This document shows, one piece after another, positions 1 through 6,450 of a DNA stretch of 15,511 bases; the first letter of the stretch is position 1; each line of letters begins with the position of its first letter. The position numbers and the translations under genes were made by a program. The notes below the pieces were generated by a model. That model worked only from the letters and a program-made list of their open reading frames with translations. It ran no database searches and was not told where the DNA came from. Location of the stretch: assembly GCA_030916575.1 (NCBI GenBank), contig JAUPWJ010000020.1:1-15511 (forward strand), written 5' to 3'. The DNA is from Patescibacteria group bacterium. Lineage in GTDB: Bacteria > Patescibacteriota > Minisyncoccia > Phycocordibacterales > UBA9973.

Positions 1-579
1 ATCTAGATAATTTTTCTCAATTACTTTCCAGTTTAGATTTTCAAAAAAAGCTTGGATATATTTTTTCTTTTCAGAAGTAGGGTAGTCATAAACATAAGCA
101 TGTTCCCACATATCAAGAGCGAGTATCATAGAACAACCATTAAGTTGTCCTAAATGTTGCTCGTCAACCCAAGTTGCTAGAAAACTTTTTTCTTTTTTGT
201 CATACCATAATACTGCCCAGCCGATACCACGAGTCAGGGCCAGATTTGTAAATTCTGTAATAAATTTCTCGTATGTTCCGAATAAATTTAATAAAGCCTT
301 GCCGATTTCATTTTCTCCATTAAATGCTTTTGCTCCATTTTCTAAACTCCCAAAATATACTTCGTGATTGCGTATGCCATTATATTCAAAACTAAAACGA
401 CGGAAAAGTTCACCAGTTATATAAGGTTCATCTGTGCTACTTAAAACAGCCATTTTGTCCATAATTAAGTTCGCATTTTTTACATAACCAGCGTAAAGCT
501 TAAGATGTTCTTCAATGTTTTTAGCAGATATTCCCTTTAATTCACCTATATTAAATTTCTTTTCCTCAAATTTATTCAT
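1..579 (-). CDS. Fe/Mn superoxide dismutase (3' end cut by window edge)
   Basis: Converts superoxide to hydrogen peroxide and oxygen, in the cytoplasm. The reading frame on the minus strand starts at the ATG 579-577 and stays open for 193 codons to the window edge, so only a few C-terminal residues of a usual ~200 aa protein are missing. Visible family marks are the N-terminal helix with H25 and Y32 (EEHLKLYAGYV), the second ligand H72 in a NGIRNHEVYF segment, and the signature DMWEHAY giving D156 and H160. Together these make the four metal ligands. The ending DYPTSEKKKYIQAFFENLNW is also typical. The metal (Fe or Mn) cannot be decided from the sequence. The gene is divergent from the ComEC-like gene with 14 bases between the start codons, and has a TATAAT hexamer six bases before its ATG, so the mRNA is probably leaderless. 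Family assignment is sure; partial status is seen directly. Confidence 0.93.
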   Translation of the reverse strand, partial: MNKFEEKKFNIGELKGISAKNIEEHLKLYAGYVKNANLIMDKMAVLSSTDEPYITGELFRRFSFEYNGIRNHEVYFGSLENGAKAFNGENEIGKALLNLFGTYEKFITEFTNLALTRGIGWAVLWYDKKEKSFLATWVDEQHLGQLNGCSMILALDMWEHAYVYDYPTSEKKKYIQAFFENLNWKVIEKNYLD

Positions 580-581
580 GT

Positions 582-587
582 TATGAT
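582..587 (+). promoter_or_regulatory. -10 element of the ComEC-like gene (leaderless)
   Basis: TATGAT (5 of 6 matches to TATAAT) is followed by six bases and the ATG at 594. This is the same geometry as on the opposite strand, and the two hexamers overlap by two bases. Binding of polymerase in the two directions would be mutually exclusive. Confidence 0.5.
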
Positions 588-591
588 TATA
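586..591 (-). promoter_or_regulatory. -10 element of the superoxide dismutase gene (leaderless)
   Basis: The minus strand reads TATAAT at 591-586, a perfect -10 consensus, followed by six bases and then the ATG at 579. The expected transcription start falls on or next to the A of the ATG, so no 5' leader is predicted. No good -35 match is seen 16-18 bases upstream. Confidence 0.6.
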
Positions 592-593
592 AC

Positions 594-1463
594 ATGTTTC
601 AAGGGTCTAAAAAGTATTTACCATTACTCCTATTCCTCTTTATTTTATTAAGTTTAATACTTATTTTACATTTAAATCTTAAAGATAAAAAAGATTATTT
701 AACTTTTGCAATGCTGAATGTAGGACAAGGTGATGCATTGTTTATTGAAAGCCCCACAGGCACACAGATACTGATAGACGGCGGACCACCAAGAAAAATT
801 TTAAGTCGGCTTTCTAGAGTGATGCCACTTTTTGATAAAAGCATAGATGCAATTATTATTACCAATCCTGACCTTGACCACATTGGAGGATTTTTAGATG
901 TACTTAAGGTTTATAAAGTAGGGAAAGTGTATGAAGCGGGGACATGGAATGAGTCCAAGACTTACGAGAATTTAAAAAATAAAATAAAAGAAAAAAATAT
1001 TCCAACTTCTTTGGCTAAAAAGGGGATGCGAATAAATTTAGGCGGGGGAGCAGTTTTGGATATTTTATTTCCAGATAGAGATGTATCTACTTGGACTACG
1101 AACGATGGCTCCGTGGTAGCGAAGCTTTCTTACGGAGAGACAAGTGTGATGCTCACAGGGGATGCCACAAGTGAGACTGAAAAATTAATTTTAGGAAATA
1201 ATACAATATTAGATTTAGATATTGATATTTTAAAAATAGCGCATCATGGTTCACGCACTTCCACGTCAGATATTTTTGTTGAGGCTGTAAGTCCCGAGTA
1301 TGCACTTATTTCTTCTGATGGAGGGAAAAAGTACGGGCATCCACATAAAGAAACACTAGATATCTTGAATTCTTTTGGAAGTAAAATTTTTCGGACTGAT
1401 TTATTGGGCACGATTATTATGAAGTCTGATGGGCTAAAAGAGACTTTTTCTTTTCTTAAATAA
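594..1463 (+). CDS. ComEC/Rec2-type metallo-beta-lactamase-fold hydrolase, membrane-anchored
   Basis: A 289 aa stand-alone version of the C-terminal hydrolase domain of ComEC/Rec2, the DNA-uptake channel. One hydrophobic segment (residues about 8-27) follows a short basic N-terminus, so the enzyme domain should sit outside the membrane, where a DNA-processing role would fit. Domain marks are MLNVGQGDALFI (40-51), LIDGG (60-64), TNPDLDHIGG (90-99), TGD (D190), HHGS (217-220) and YGHPH (247-251). The first histidine of the usual H-x-D-x-D-H metal motif is asparagine here (N91); D93, D95 and H96 remain. There is no channel (Competence) domain in this protein, so DNA uptake itself would need another gene. 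Substrate is not determined: a nuclease or phosphodiesterase role is inferred from the family. The ATG at 594 is chosen because it fits the -10 plus six-base pattern and precedes the membrane anchor. Confidence 0.85.
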   Translation: MFQGSKKYLPLLLFLFILLSLILILHLNLKDKKDYLTFAMLNVGQGDALFIESPTGTQILIDGGPPRKILSRLSRVMPLFDKSIDAIIITNPDLDHIGGFLDVLKVYKVGKVYEAGTWNESKTYENLKNKIKEKNIPTSLAKKGMRINLGGGAVLDILFPDRDVSTWTTNDGSVVAKLSYGETSVMLTGDATSETEKLILGNNTILDLDIDILKIAHHGSRTSTSDIFVEAVSPEYALISSDGGKKYGHPHKETLDILNSFGSKIFRTDLLGTIIMKSDGLKETFSFLK

Positions 1464-1469
1464 AGGTGA

Positions 1470-1475
1470 TAGAAT
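1470..1475 (+). promoter_or_regulatory. -10 element of glyA (leaderless)
   Basis: TAGAAT followed by exactly six bases (GGGATT) and the ATG at 1482. A partly Shine-Dalgarno-like AGGTGAT at 1464-1470 overlaps it, but its core lies about 15 bases from the ATG, too far for a normal ribosome site. I prefer the promoter reading. Confidence 0.5.
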
Positions 1476-1481
1476 GGGATT

Positions 1482-2726
1482 ATGAAAGACAAAAAAATTG
1501 AAAAACTTATTAAGGGTGAGGCATTAAGGCAAAAAGATGGTTTGGAGCTTATACCATCTGAAAACTATGTATCAGCTGATGTTTTAGAGGCGAATGGCTC
1601 AATTTTTACCAATAAGTACTCAGAAGGCTACCCAGGACGCAGATATTATGGTGGGCAAGAATGGACTGACCAAGTGGAGTCTTTAGCCATAGAGCGAGTT
1701 TGTAAGCTTTTTAAATGTAAATTTGCGAATGTTCAGCCACACTCTGGAGCTCCAGCAAATTTAGCAGTGTATGCAGCATTACTTGCTCCCGGGGATACAG
1801 TTATGGGTATGGATTTATCTCATGGCGGGCACCTTACTCATGGGCACCCGATGACATTACCTGCAAAGATTTATAAATTCGTAACTTATAAAATGAAGAA
1901 TCCTGACACAGGAGAAATAGACTATGAAGACATGCTTCGTGTCGCCAAAGAAACAAAACCAAAATTAATTATTGCTGGCTTTTCTGCTTATCCTAGGACA
2001 CTGGACTACAAAAAGTTCGTAGCAATTGCAAAAGAAGTCGGAGCTGTGACTATGGCTGACATGGCACATATTGCAGGGCTCATTGCTGCAGGGGCACTTC
2101 GAAATCCCTTTGCCGATGGTTTTGACATTATCACTTCTACAACTCACAAAACTCTTCGTGGACCACGAGGTGGGATAATTCTTACTCGTGAGAATGAAGA
2201 AATTGCAAAGAAAATAGATAAAGCTATTTTCCCAGGAATTCAAGGAGGTCCTCATATGCACACTATTGCAGCGAAAGCTGTAGCCTTCGGTGAAGCTATG
2301 ACTCCAAAGTATAAAAAGTATGCGATGCAGATATTGAAGAATGCGAAAGCAATGGAGAAAGTTTTAAAGAAAAATAATGTTCGTATGATAGGAGGAGGTA
2401 CAGACAATCATCTTATTCTCGCAGATGTTTTTGGATCACTTGGAGTGACAGGTAAAGAAGCTCAGACAGTACTGGATGAAGTAGGAATTACACTTAATAT
2501 GAACTCTATCGCAGGGGACACCAGGAAGCCATTAGACCCTTCTGGAATTCGTTTTGGCACACCAGCTATCACTACAAGAGGATTTAAAGAAAAAGAATGC
2601 GCACTCGTTGCAGAGCTCATGATAGAAACTCTGAAAAACAAAGATAATAAAAAGAAAAAAGATGAAATCCGAAAGAAAATAAAAACTCTAGCTCGCAAAT
2701 TCCCGATACCTAAAAATTTCGTATAA
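1482..2726 (+). CDS. glyA: Serine hydroxymethyltransferase
   Basis: PLP enzyme that interconverts serine plus tetrahydrofolate with glycine plus 5,10-methylene-tetrahydrofolate; it supplies one-carbon units, including those used for dTMP. At 414 aa it has the normal bacterial length. Visible motifs are LIPSENYVS (23-31), the substrate-loop region RRYYGGQEW (53-61), QPHSGAPANLAVY (85-97), the DLSHGGHLTHG stretch (111-121), MADMAHIAGL (191-200) and STTHKTLRGPRGG (219-231), where K223 is the PLP-binding lysine. All are intact. The C-terminus is lysine-rich before FPIPKNFV. It starts 18 bases after the ComEC-like gene and has its own -10-like hexamer; the CYTH gene follows after 2 bases, so it probably heads a multi-gene transcript reaching the Nudix gene. 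Confidence 0.97.
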   Translation: MKDKKIEKLIKGEALRQKDGLELIPSENYVSADVLEANGSIFTNKYSEGYPGRRYYGGQEWTDQVESLAIERVCKLFKCKFANVQPHSGAPANLAVYAALLAPGDTVMGMDLSHGGHLTHGHPMTLPAKIYKFVTYKMKNPDTGEIDYEDMLRVAKETKPKLIIAGFSAYPRTLDYKKFVAIAKEVGAVTMADMAHIAGLIAAGALRNPFADGFDIITSTTHKTLRGPRGGIILTRENEEIAKKIDKAIFPGIQGGPHMHTIAAKAVAFGEAMTPKYKKYAMQILKNAKAMEKVLKKNNVRMIGGGTDNHLILADVFGSLGVTGKEAQTVLDEVGITLNMNSIAGDTRKPLDPSGIRFGTPAITTRGFKEKECALVAELMIETLKNKDNKKKKDEIRKKIKTLARKFPIPKNFV

Positions 2727-2728
2727 AA

Positions 2729-3277
2729 ATGATTGAAGTAGAAAAAAGATTTCATCCAACAGAGGAACAGACAAAAATAATGCTACAAGGAGCAGAATTT
2801 TTGGGTGAATCTGTGAATCATGATATTTATTACGATTATCCTGATGTAAGATTTTTAAAAAAGGATATTCGTTTGCGCAATAGGAATGGTTCTTTTGAAT
2901 TAAAAATCGGGAAAGGTTCTTCGGCTGCAGAAGAGATAGATGACAAAAAAGAAATAGAAAAATATTTTTCTATGGATAAAAATTTGGAGGACTTCATAAA
3001 AGAAAATATGATTGTGGTTATGGAGTATAGTAATAATCGAAAAAGTTATACTAAAGAAGGTTTCAATATTGTATTAGATGAAATGAGTTTTGATTATAGT
3101 ATGTGTGAGATAGAGCTCATGGTAACAAACGAGGGAGAAATAGAACAAGCTAAAGAGAAGATATTGGACTTCGCTAAGAAATTTGGACTAGAGACTAAAA
3201 AGACATTTGGTAAATGCCAAGCATATTTAAATAAATTTAAACCAGAGATTTACAAACAAGTTTATGGAGACAAGTAA
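2729..3277 (+). CDS. CYTH-domain triphosphatase, thiamine-triphosphatase-like
   Basis: A 182 aa single-domain CYTH protein. Members of this fold bind triphosphates in a beta-tunnel and hydrolyse thiamine triphosphate, tripolyphosphate or RNA 5'-triphosphates, or make cAMP. The start IEVEKRF matches the signature strand. The usual ExExK is present as E3-x-E5 followed by K6-R7, so the basic pair is swapped relative to the EVERK of animal thiamine triphosphatases. Further tunnel features are IRLRNRNGSFELKIG (52-66), MEYSNNRKSYT and VLDEMSFDYSMCEIEL, with alternating acidic and basic residues. The length and the start are close to the ThTPase subgroup, but the substrate is not known from sequence. 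It starts 2 bases after glyA, and its TAA overlaps the ATG of the next gene by one base, so translational coupling is likely. Confidence 0.85.
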   Translation: MIEVEKRFHPTEEQTKIMLQGAEFLGESVNHDIYYDYPDVRFLKKDIRLRNRNGSFELKIGKGSSAAEEIDDKKEIEKYFSMDKNLEDFIKENMIVVMEYSNNRKSYTKEGFNIVLDEMSFDYSMCEIELMVTNEGEIEQAKEKILDFAKKFGLETKKTFGKCQAYLNKFKPEIYKQVYGDK

Positions 3278-4170
3278 TGACTGAAGCAAAAAAAGGAAAT
3301 ATTTTTATAATTGCAGAAATGATATTGTGGTCTCTTTTTCCTATTGTTTCTATTCTTGGTTTTAAGGGTATTTCTCCTTTAGTTTCTCTCTTTTGGGTAA
3401 ATATTTTTGCCACTTTCTTTTTTCTTATTTTAATGTTGGCGCGCAGAAAGTGGGGTGAATTAAAAATTAAAAAAGTCTGGGAATATGAACTAATAATTGT
3501 ATTTTTTATTGGGATAATTTTTTATGGCCTACTTTTCTATGCTTTAAGTAAAACTACTCCAGCTAATGCTGCTATTATTCTTTTATTTGAAATAGTACCT
3601 TCTTATATATTTTTTCAAATTATTAAAAAAGAACACTTTGCACTCAAACATATTGTCGGAGTTCTGCTAGCGGTGGTTGGAGCATTAATCGTTCTTTTGC
3701 CTAAATCTGGGTCTCCCAATCCTGGCGATTTGTTAATTCTCCTGGCTGTTTTTGCTCCTCCCATAGGAAATTGGTATCAACAAAAGGCTAGGAAAATTGC
3801 CTCAACGGAAACTATTTTATTTTTACGTCATTTACTGACAACTCCTTTTCTTTTCATTTTAATTTATGCTTTTGGTGAGTCAGTACAGATAAGTAACATG
3901 AAAGGCATCATAGGTTGGATGCTTATAAACGGAATTTTTATTTTCGGCTTATCAAAAGTTCTATGGGTAGAAGGAATACATCGTATGACTGTCACAAGAG
4001 CACTTGCAATAGGAAGTTTAAACCCAGTTTTTACCATGATATTTGCTTGGCTTATTATGACTGAAGCTCCTACTTTAGTTCAGCTAGCTTCTCTACCTTT
4101 TTTAGTTGTTGCAGTATGGCTTTTGACCAACATGCAGTTTAAGAAAAATTCTGTTAAAGTAGAGGTATGA
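3277..4170 (+). CDS. EamA/DMT-family transporter
   Basis: A 297 aa integral membrane protein with about ten hydrophobic segments arranged as two five-helix EamA repeats (roughly residues 8-140 and 150-288), as in drug/metabolite exporters of the DMT superfamily. Family-like details include an early W (MILWSLFPIV), ATFFFLILML, SKTTPANAAIILLFEIVPSY in the first half and TRALAIGSLNPVFTMIFAWLIMTEAPT in the second half; the latter pattern, small residues followed by P and a final E, is typical of the last pair of helices. Substrate cannot be read from the sequence. The gene overlaps the CYTH gene by one base and the SDR gene by four (ATGA). Its TGA stop is the only one among the genes here and shows that TGA is not reassigned. 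Confidence 0.88.
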   Translation: MTEAKKGNIFIIAEMILWSLFPIVSILGFKGISPLVSLFWVNIFATFFFLILMLARRKWGELKIKKVWEYELIIVFFIGIIFYGLLFYALSKTTPANAAIILLFEIVPSYIFFQIIKKEHFALKHIVGVLLAVVGALIVLLPKSGSPNPGDLLILLAVFAPPIGNWYQQKARKIASTETILFLRHLLTTPFLFILIYAFGESVQISNMKGIIGWMLINGIFIFGLSKVLWVEGIHRMTVTRALAIGSLNPVFTMIFAWLIMTEAPTLVQLASLPFLVVAVWLLTNMQFKKNSVKVEV

Positions 4171-4811
4171 ATCTAAAGGATAAAGTTGTGGTAATAACTG
4201 GAGCTTCTAGTGGTATAGGTAAAGCTCTATCTGATGCTTTTTTAAAAGTGGGTGCGCAAGTAGTTACCCCTACAAAGACAGAATTGGATGTAAGAGATGA
4301 AGCTCAAGTAATTAAATTTACAGAAAATACAGTAGAAAAGTATGGACATATTGATATTTGGATAAACAATGCTGGGATTGCTCACTTTTTTTCTAAACAA
4401 GACAAAGTAATTGATATGGTGAAAGCTCATGAAATCATGGATGTAAATTTCTTCGGTACGGTTTTTGGTTGCAGGACTGCTTTGAAGTATATGAAAGAGG
4501 GGATGATAGTAAATATTATTTCAAAAGCAGCCTTAGATGCTACTAAAATGGGTTATGGGAAAATTTATGCCGCGAGTAAGTGGGCAGTGCGGGGGTACTT
4601 GGAAGCATTAGTTGGAGAGAATTTAAATTCAAAAGTTAAAATACTTTCTGTATACCCTGGAGGAACGAAGACTAGTTTATGGAAAGATTATAAAACTGAA
4701 AACTACGATGATTATATGGACCCAAGCGTAGTTGCTGAAAAAATTATCAAAAATCTTGAGCAAGAAGTTCCTGAAGAGCATTTAGTCATTAATAGACCGG
4801 TAGTTAAGTAA
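4167..4811 (+). CDS. Short-chain dehydrogenase/reductase (classical SDR)
   Basis: A 214 aa NAD(P)-dependent oxidoreductase with a Rossmann fold. The cofactor loop TGASSGIG is at 11-18, the structural motif NNAG at 67-70, the probable catalytic serine S119 in IVNIISKAA, and the catalytic YxxxK at Y134-K138 (YAASK). The later YPGGTKTSLW segment is the usual post-catalytic P-G loop. It is somewhat shorter than the usual ~245 aa, mainly at the C-terminus. Cofactor choice is unclear: the second strand ends in a short loop without an obvious acidic residue right after it, so neither NAD nor NADP can be claimed. Substrate unknown. It starts inside the end of the transporter gene (4-base overlap) and is followed by the Nudix gene after 5 bases. 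Confidence 0.92.
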   Translation: MNLKDKVVVITGASSGIGKALSDAFLKVGAQVVTPTKTELDVRDEAQVIKFTENTVEKYGHIDIWINNAGIAHFFSKQDKVIDMVKAHEIMDVNFFGTVFGCRTALKYMKEGMIVNIISKAALDATKMGYGKIYAASKWAVRGYLEALVGENLNSKVKILSVYPGGTKTSLWKDYKTENYDDYMDPSVVAEKIIKNLEQEVPEEHLVINRPVVK

Positions 4812-4816
4812 TAAAA

Positions 4817-5296
4817 ATGGCCCACATTCATGAAAAAATAGATTTTTGTGTAGAAGTATTTATTGTCTATAAGAACAAAGTGCTTTTGCGGAAGCATGAC
4901 AAATACGGCATTTGGCTTTCTATCGGTGGGCACATTGAGCTCGACGAAGATCCAGTTGAAGGTGCATATAGAGAAGTAAAAGAAGAAGTGGGCCTTGATA
5001 TAAAAATTATCGGAGATTCTCATGGACCTGATGCAGACCCTGTGACTAATAGAAATTATAAATACTTAATACCTCCGCGATATTTAGGGAGACACCCTGT
5101 AGAAGGGAAAGAGGGGCACGAGCATGTCGTTTTTGTTTATTTTGGTACCTCAGACACTGAGGAAATTTTGGACTCTGTTTTAGAACATGAAAAAGGTGTT
5201 GAAGTGAAATGGTTCGGAAGAGAGGATTTAGAAAATGCGGACTTGGTCCCAAATGTTCGTTTCTACGCAGAACAAGCTTTGGAAGAATTAGGTTAG
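4817..5296 (+). CDS. Nudix hydrolase
   Basis: A 159 aa hydrolase of nucleoside diphosphates linked to another group. The Nudix box is complete: G38-x5-E44-x7-R52-E53-V-x-E56-E57-x-G59-L60, read as GGHIELDEDPVEGAYREVKEEVGL region; the glutamates bind the catalytic divalent metal. The leading strands CVEVFIVYKNKVLLRKH and the IWLSIGGH transition are the standard fold. The central part contains an insert (about residues 68-100, with NRNYKYLIPPRYLGRHP) before the EHVVFVYFG strand; the substrate is not identifiable. House-cleaning of damaged nucleotides or sugar-nucleotide turnover are both possible. Last gene of the glyA-led cluster; no terminator hairpin was found between it and tmk. Confidence 0.92.
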   Translation: MAHIHEKIDFCVEVFIVYKNKVLLRKHDKYGIWLSIGGHIELDEDPVEGAYREVKEEVGLDIKIIGDSHGPDADPVTNRNYKYLIPPRYLGRHPVEGKEGHEHVVFVYFGTSDTEEILDSVLEHEKGVEVKWFGREDLENADLVPNVRFYAEQALEELG

Positions 5297-5297
5297 T

Positions 5298-5326
5298 TTT
5301 CCATTTAGCCTTTTTTCTGTTATATT
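5298..5326 (+). promoter_or_regulatory. Promoter of the tmk-dut-argS unit (leaderless)
   Basis: TTTCCA (5298-5303, 4 of 6 matches to TTGACA), a 17-base spacer and TATATT (5321-5326), followed by exactly six bases and the tmk ATG at 5333. This is the best -35/-10 pair among the leaderless starts in this window. Confidence 0.55.
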
Positions 5327-5332
5327 TTCTAT

Positions 5333-6028
5333 ATGAAGAAAGGGAAACTCATAGTAATAGACGGCACAGATGGGTCTGGGAAAACAACCCAGATTAATTT
5401 ACTTGTTAAGAGTTTAAAGAAAGATGGGCATAAGGTAAAACAGATACATTTTCCGCATTATGAAAATTTTCTTGGTGGCTTTATTGCACATTGTCTGACT
5501 GAACAGTATTATAACTTTATTAATGTTCATCCTAAAATAGTTTCAGTGCTTTATGCAGCTGATAGATGGGAGTCTTCACAAGAAATTAAAGATTTATTAA
5601 GTAAAGGTAATATTGTTATATTGGATAGGTATGTATCTGCAAACCAAATACACCAAGGGGGTAAGATAAAAAGTGCTAAAAAGCGCCATGCATTTTTAGA
5701 GTGGTTGGACGAAATGGAATATAAAGTTTTCAAAATTCCCAGACCAGACATTACTTTATATCTTTCTTTGCCTTTTCATTTATCAGAAAAACTAATAAAA
5801 GAGAGAAATAGTAAATCAGTCCGAGCTTATTCAGGAAATAAAAAAGATGTGCACGAAGTTGATGTTGAGTTTAAAAAAAATTCACACGAGAGTGCATTAT
5901 GGCTTTCTAAAAATTTGAAAAATTTTATTAAAATTGATTGTACAGAGGAAGGTCAAAAAAATGAAATTCGCACCCGAGAAGATATTCATGAAGAAGTTTA
6001 TGAAAAAGTTAAAAAAGTTTTAAAGTAA
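5333..6028 (+). CDS. tmk: Thymidylate kinase
   Basis: Phosphorylates dTMP to dTDP with ATP, an essential step to dTTP. The P-loop is GTDGSGKTT (11-19), a form seen in thymidylate kinases; the DR motif is DRYVSAN (98-104), followed by the HQGGKI segment that contacts the nucleotide, and the FPHYENFLGGFIAHCL region (40-55) is the dTMP-side loop. A lid-like, arginine/lysine-rich stretch (RNSKSVRAYSGNKKD) is near residue 160. At 231 aa it is a little longer than the usual 205-215, mainly from a longer lid and C-terminal part. It begins a compact unit: its TAA overlaps the ATG of dut by one base. Pairing with dut makes pathway sense, since dUTPase makes dUMP, the precursor of dTMP. Confidence 0.95.
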   Translation: MKKGKLIVIDGTDGSGKTTQINLLVKSLKKDGHKVKQIHFPHYENFLGGFIAHCLTEQYYNFINVHPKIVSVLYAADRWESSQEIKDLLSKGNIVILDRYVSANQIHQGGKIKSAKKRHAFLEWLDEMEYKVFKIPRPDITLYLSLPFHLSEKLIKERNSKSVRAYSGNKKDVHEVDVEFKKNSHESALWLSKNLKNFIKIDCTEEGQKNEIRTREDIHEEVYEKVKKVLK

Positions 6029-6450
6029 TGAAAATCAAAGTTAAAAAACTTAAACAAGATGCAAAATTGCCAAATTATGCTCATCCCGGGGATGTAGGTA
6101 TGGATTTGTATTCTATGGAGAATGTGACAATGGCTCCGGGGGAGCACTATCGTTTTTATCATGGTTTTGCATTAGAATTTCCGGAAGGTTATGGAGCTTT
6201 TGTGATGGATAAAAGTAGTATTTCAAAAGCTGGGTTAAAGCAAATGGGTGGAGTCTTTGATGCTGGGTTTAGAGGAGAATATAATACTCATCTGGTAAAT
6301 CTCTCAAAAGAACCGTATACTTTTGAAATAGGTGATAAGGTTGCTCAACTTGTCATACTACCTGTAGCTATAGGAGATTTAGAAGAAGTAGATGAGCTTT
6401 CAGATTCTTCTCGAGGCACTGGCGCATTTGGTTCAACAGGAAAAAAGTAA
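6028..6450 (+). CDS. dut: dUTP diphosphatase (trimeric dUTPase family)
   Basis: Hydrolyses dUTP to dUMP and pyrophosphate, keeping uracil out of DNA and feeding dTMP synthesis. At 140 aa it has all five motifs of the trimeric family: motif 1 PGDVGMDLYS (20-29), motif 2 DKSSIS (61-66), motif 3 GGVFDAGFRGE (74-84) with the catalytic aspartate D78, motif 4 KVAQLVI (104-110) and the glycine-rich motif 5 RGTGAFGSTG (129-138). The aromatic residue of motif 3, usually tyrosine, is F81; this occurs in the wider family and also in dCTP-deaminase relatives, so exact specificity is slightly open. Motif 5, which closes over the nucleotide, is complete and supports dUTPase. It overlaps tmk upstream and argS downstream by one base each (TAATG). 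Confidence 0.93.
   Translation: MKIKVKKLKQDAKLPNYAHPGDVGMDLYSMENVTMAPGEHYRFYHGFALEFPEGYGAFVMDKSSISKAGLKQMGGVFDAGFRGEYNTHLVNLSKEPYTFEIGDKVAQLVILPVAIGDLEEVDELSDSSRGTGAFGSTGKK

Larger units (their letters stand above)
577..596. repeat. Palindrome spanning both divergent start codons
   Basis: Arms CATGTTAT (577-584) and ATAACATG (589-596) are perfect reverse complements around a 4-base centre GATT. Each outer end contains a start codon: CAT at 577-579 is the ATG of the superoxide dismutase, and 594-596 is the ATG of the ComEC-like gene. Both -10-like hexamers also lie within it. It may simply reflect two mirrored leaderless promoters, or it may be an operator. Confidence 0.75.

Noticed and set aside
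1462..1470. Shine-Dalgarno site (AAAGGTGAT) for glyA
   Set aside because: Its core is about 15 bases from the ATG, outside normal spacing, and the overlapping TAGAAT plus six bases matches the other starts in the window better.
2462..2755. Minus-strand frames opposite glyA and other long genes
   Set aside because: All are antisense shadows of strongly conserved coding regions with no family motifs.
4160..4180. TGA recoded as glycine (Gracilibacteria/SR1 code)
   Set aside because: The TGA at 4168-4170 ends the transporter at a normal family length and overlaps the SDR start; no in-frame TGA is needed in any conserved domain.
5297..5332. Intrinsic terminator between the Nudix gene and tmk
   Set aside because: There is a T-rich run (5311-5316) but no upstream complementary stem.
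5209..5397. A 62-codon plus-strand frame bridging the Nudix and tmk genes
   Set aside because: It overlaps the conserved ends of both genes in another frame and covers the tmk P-loop; no independent support.
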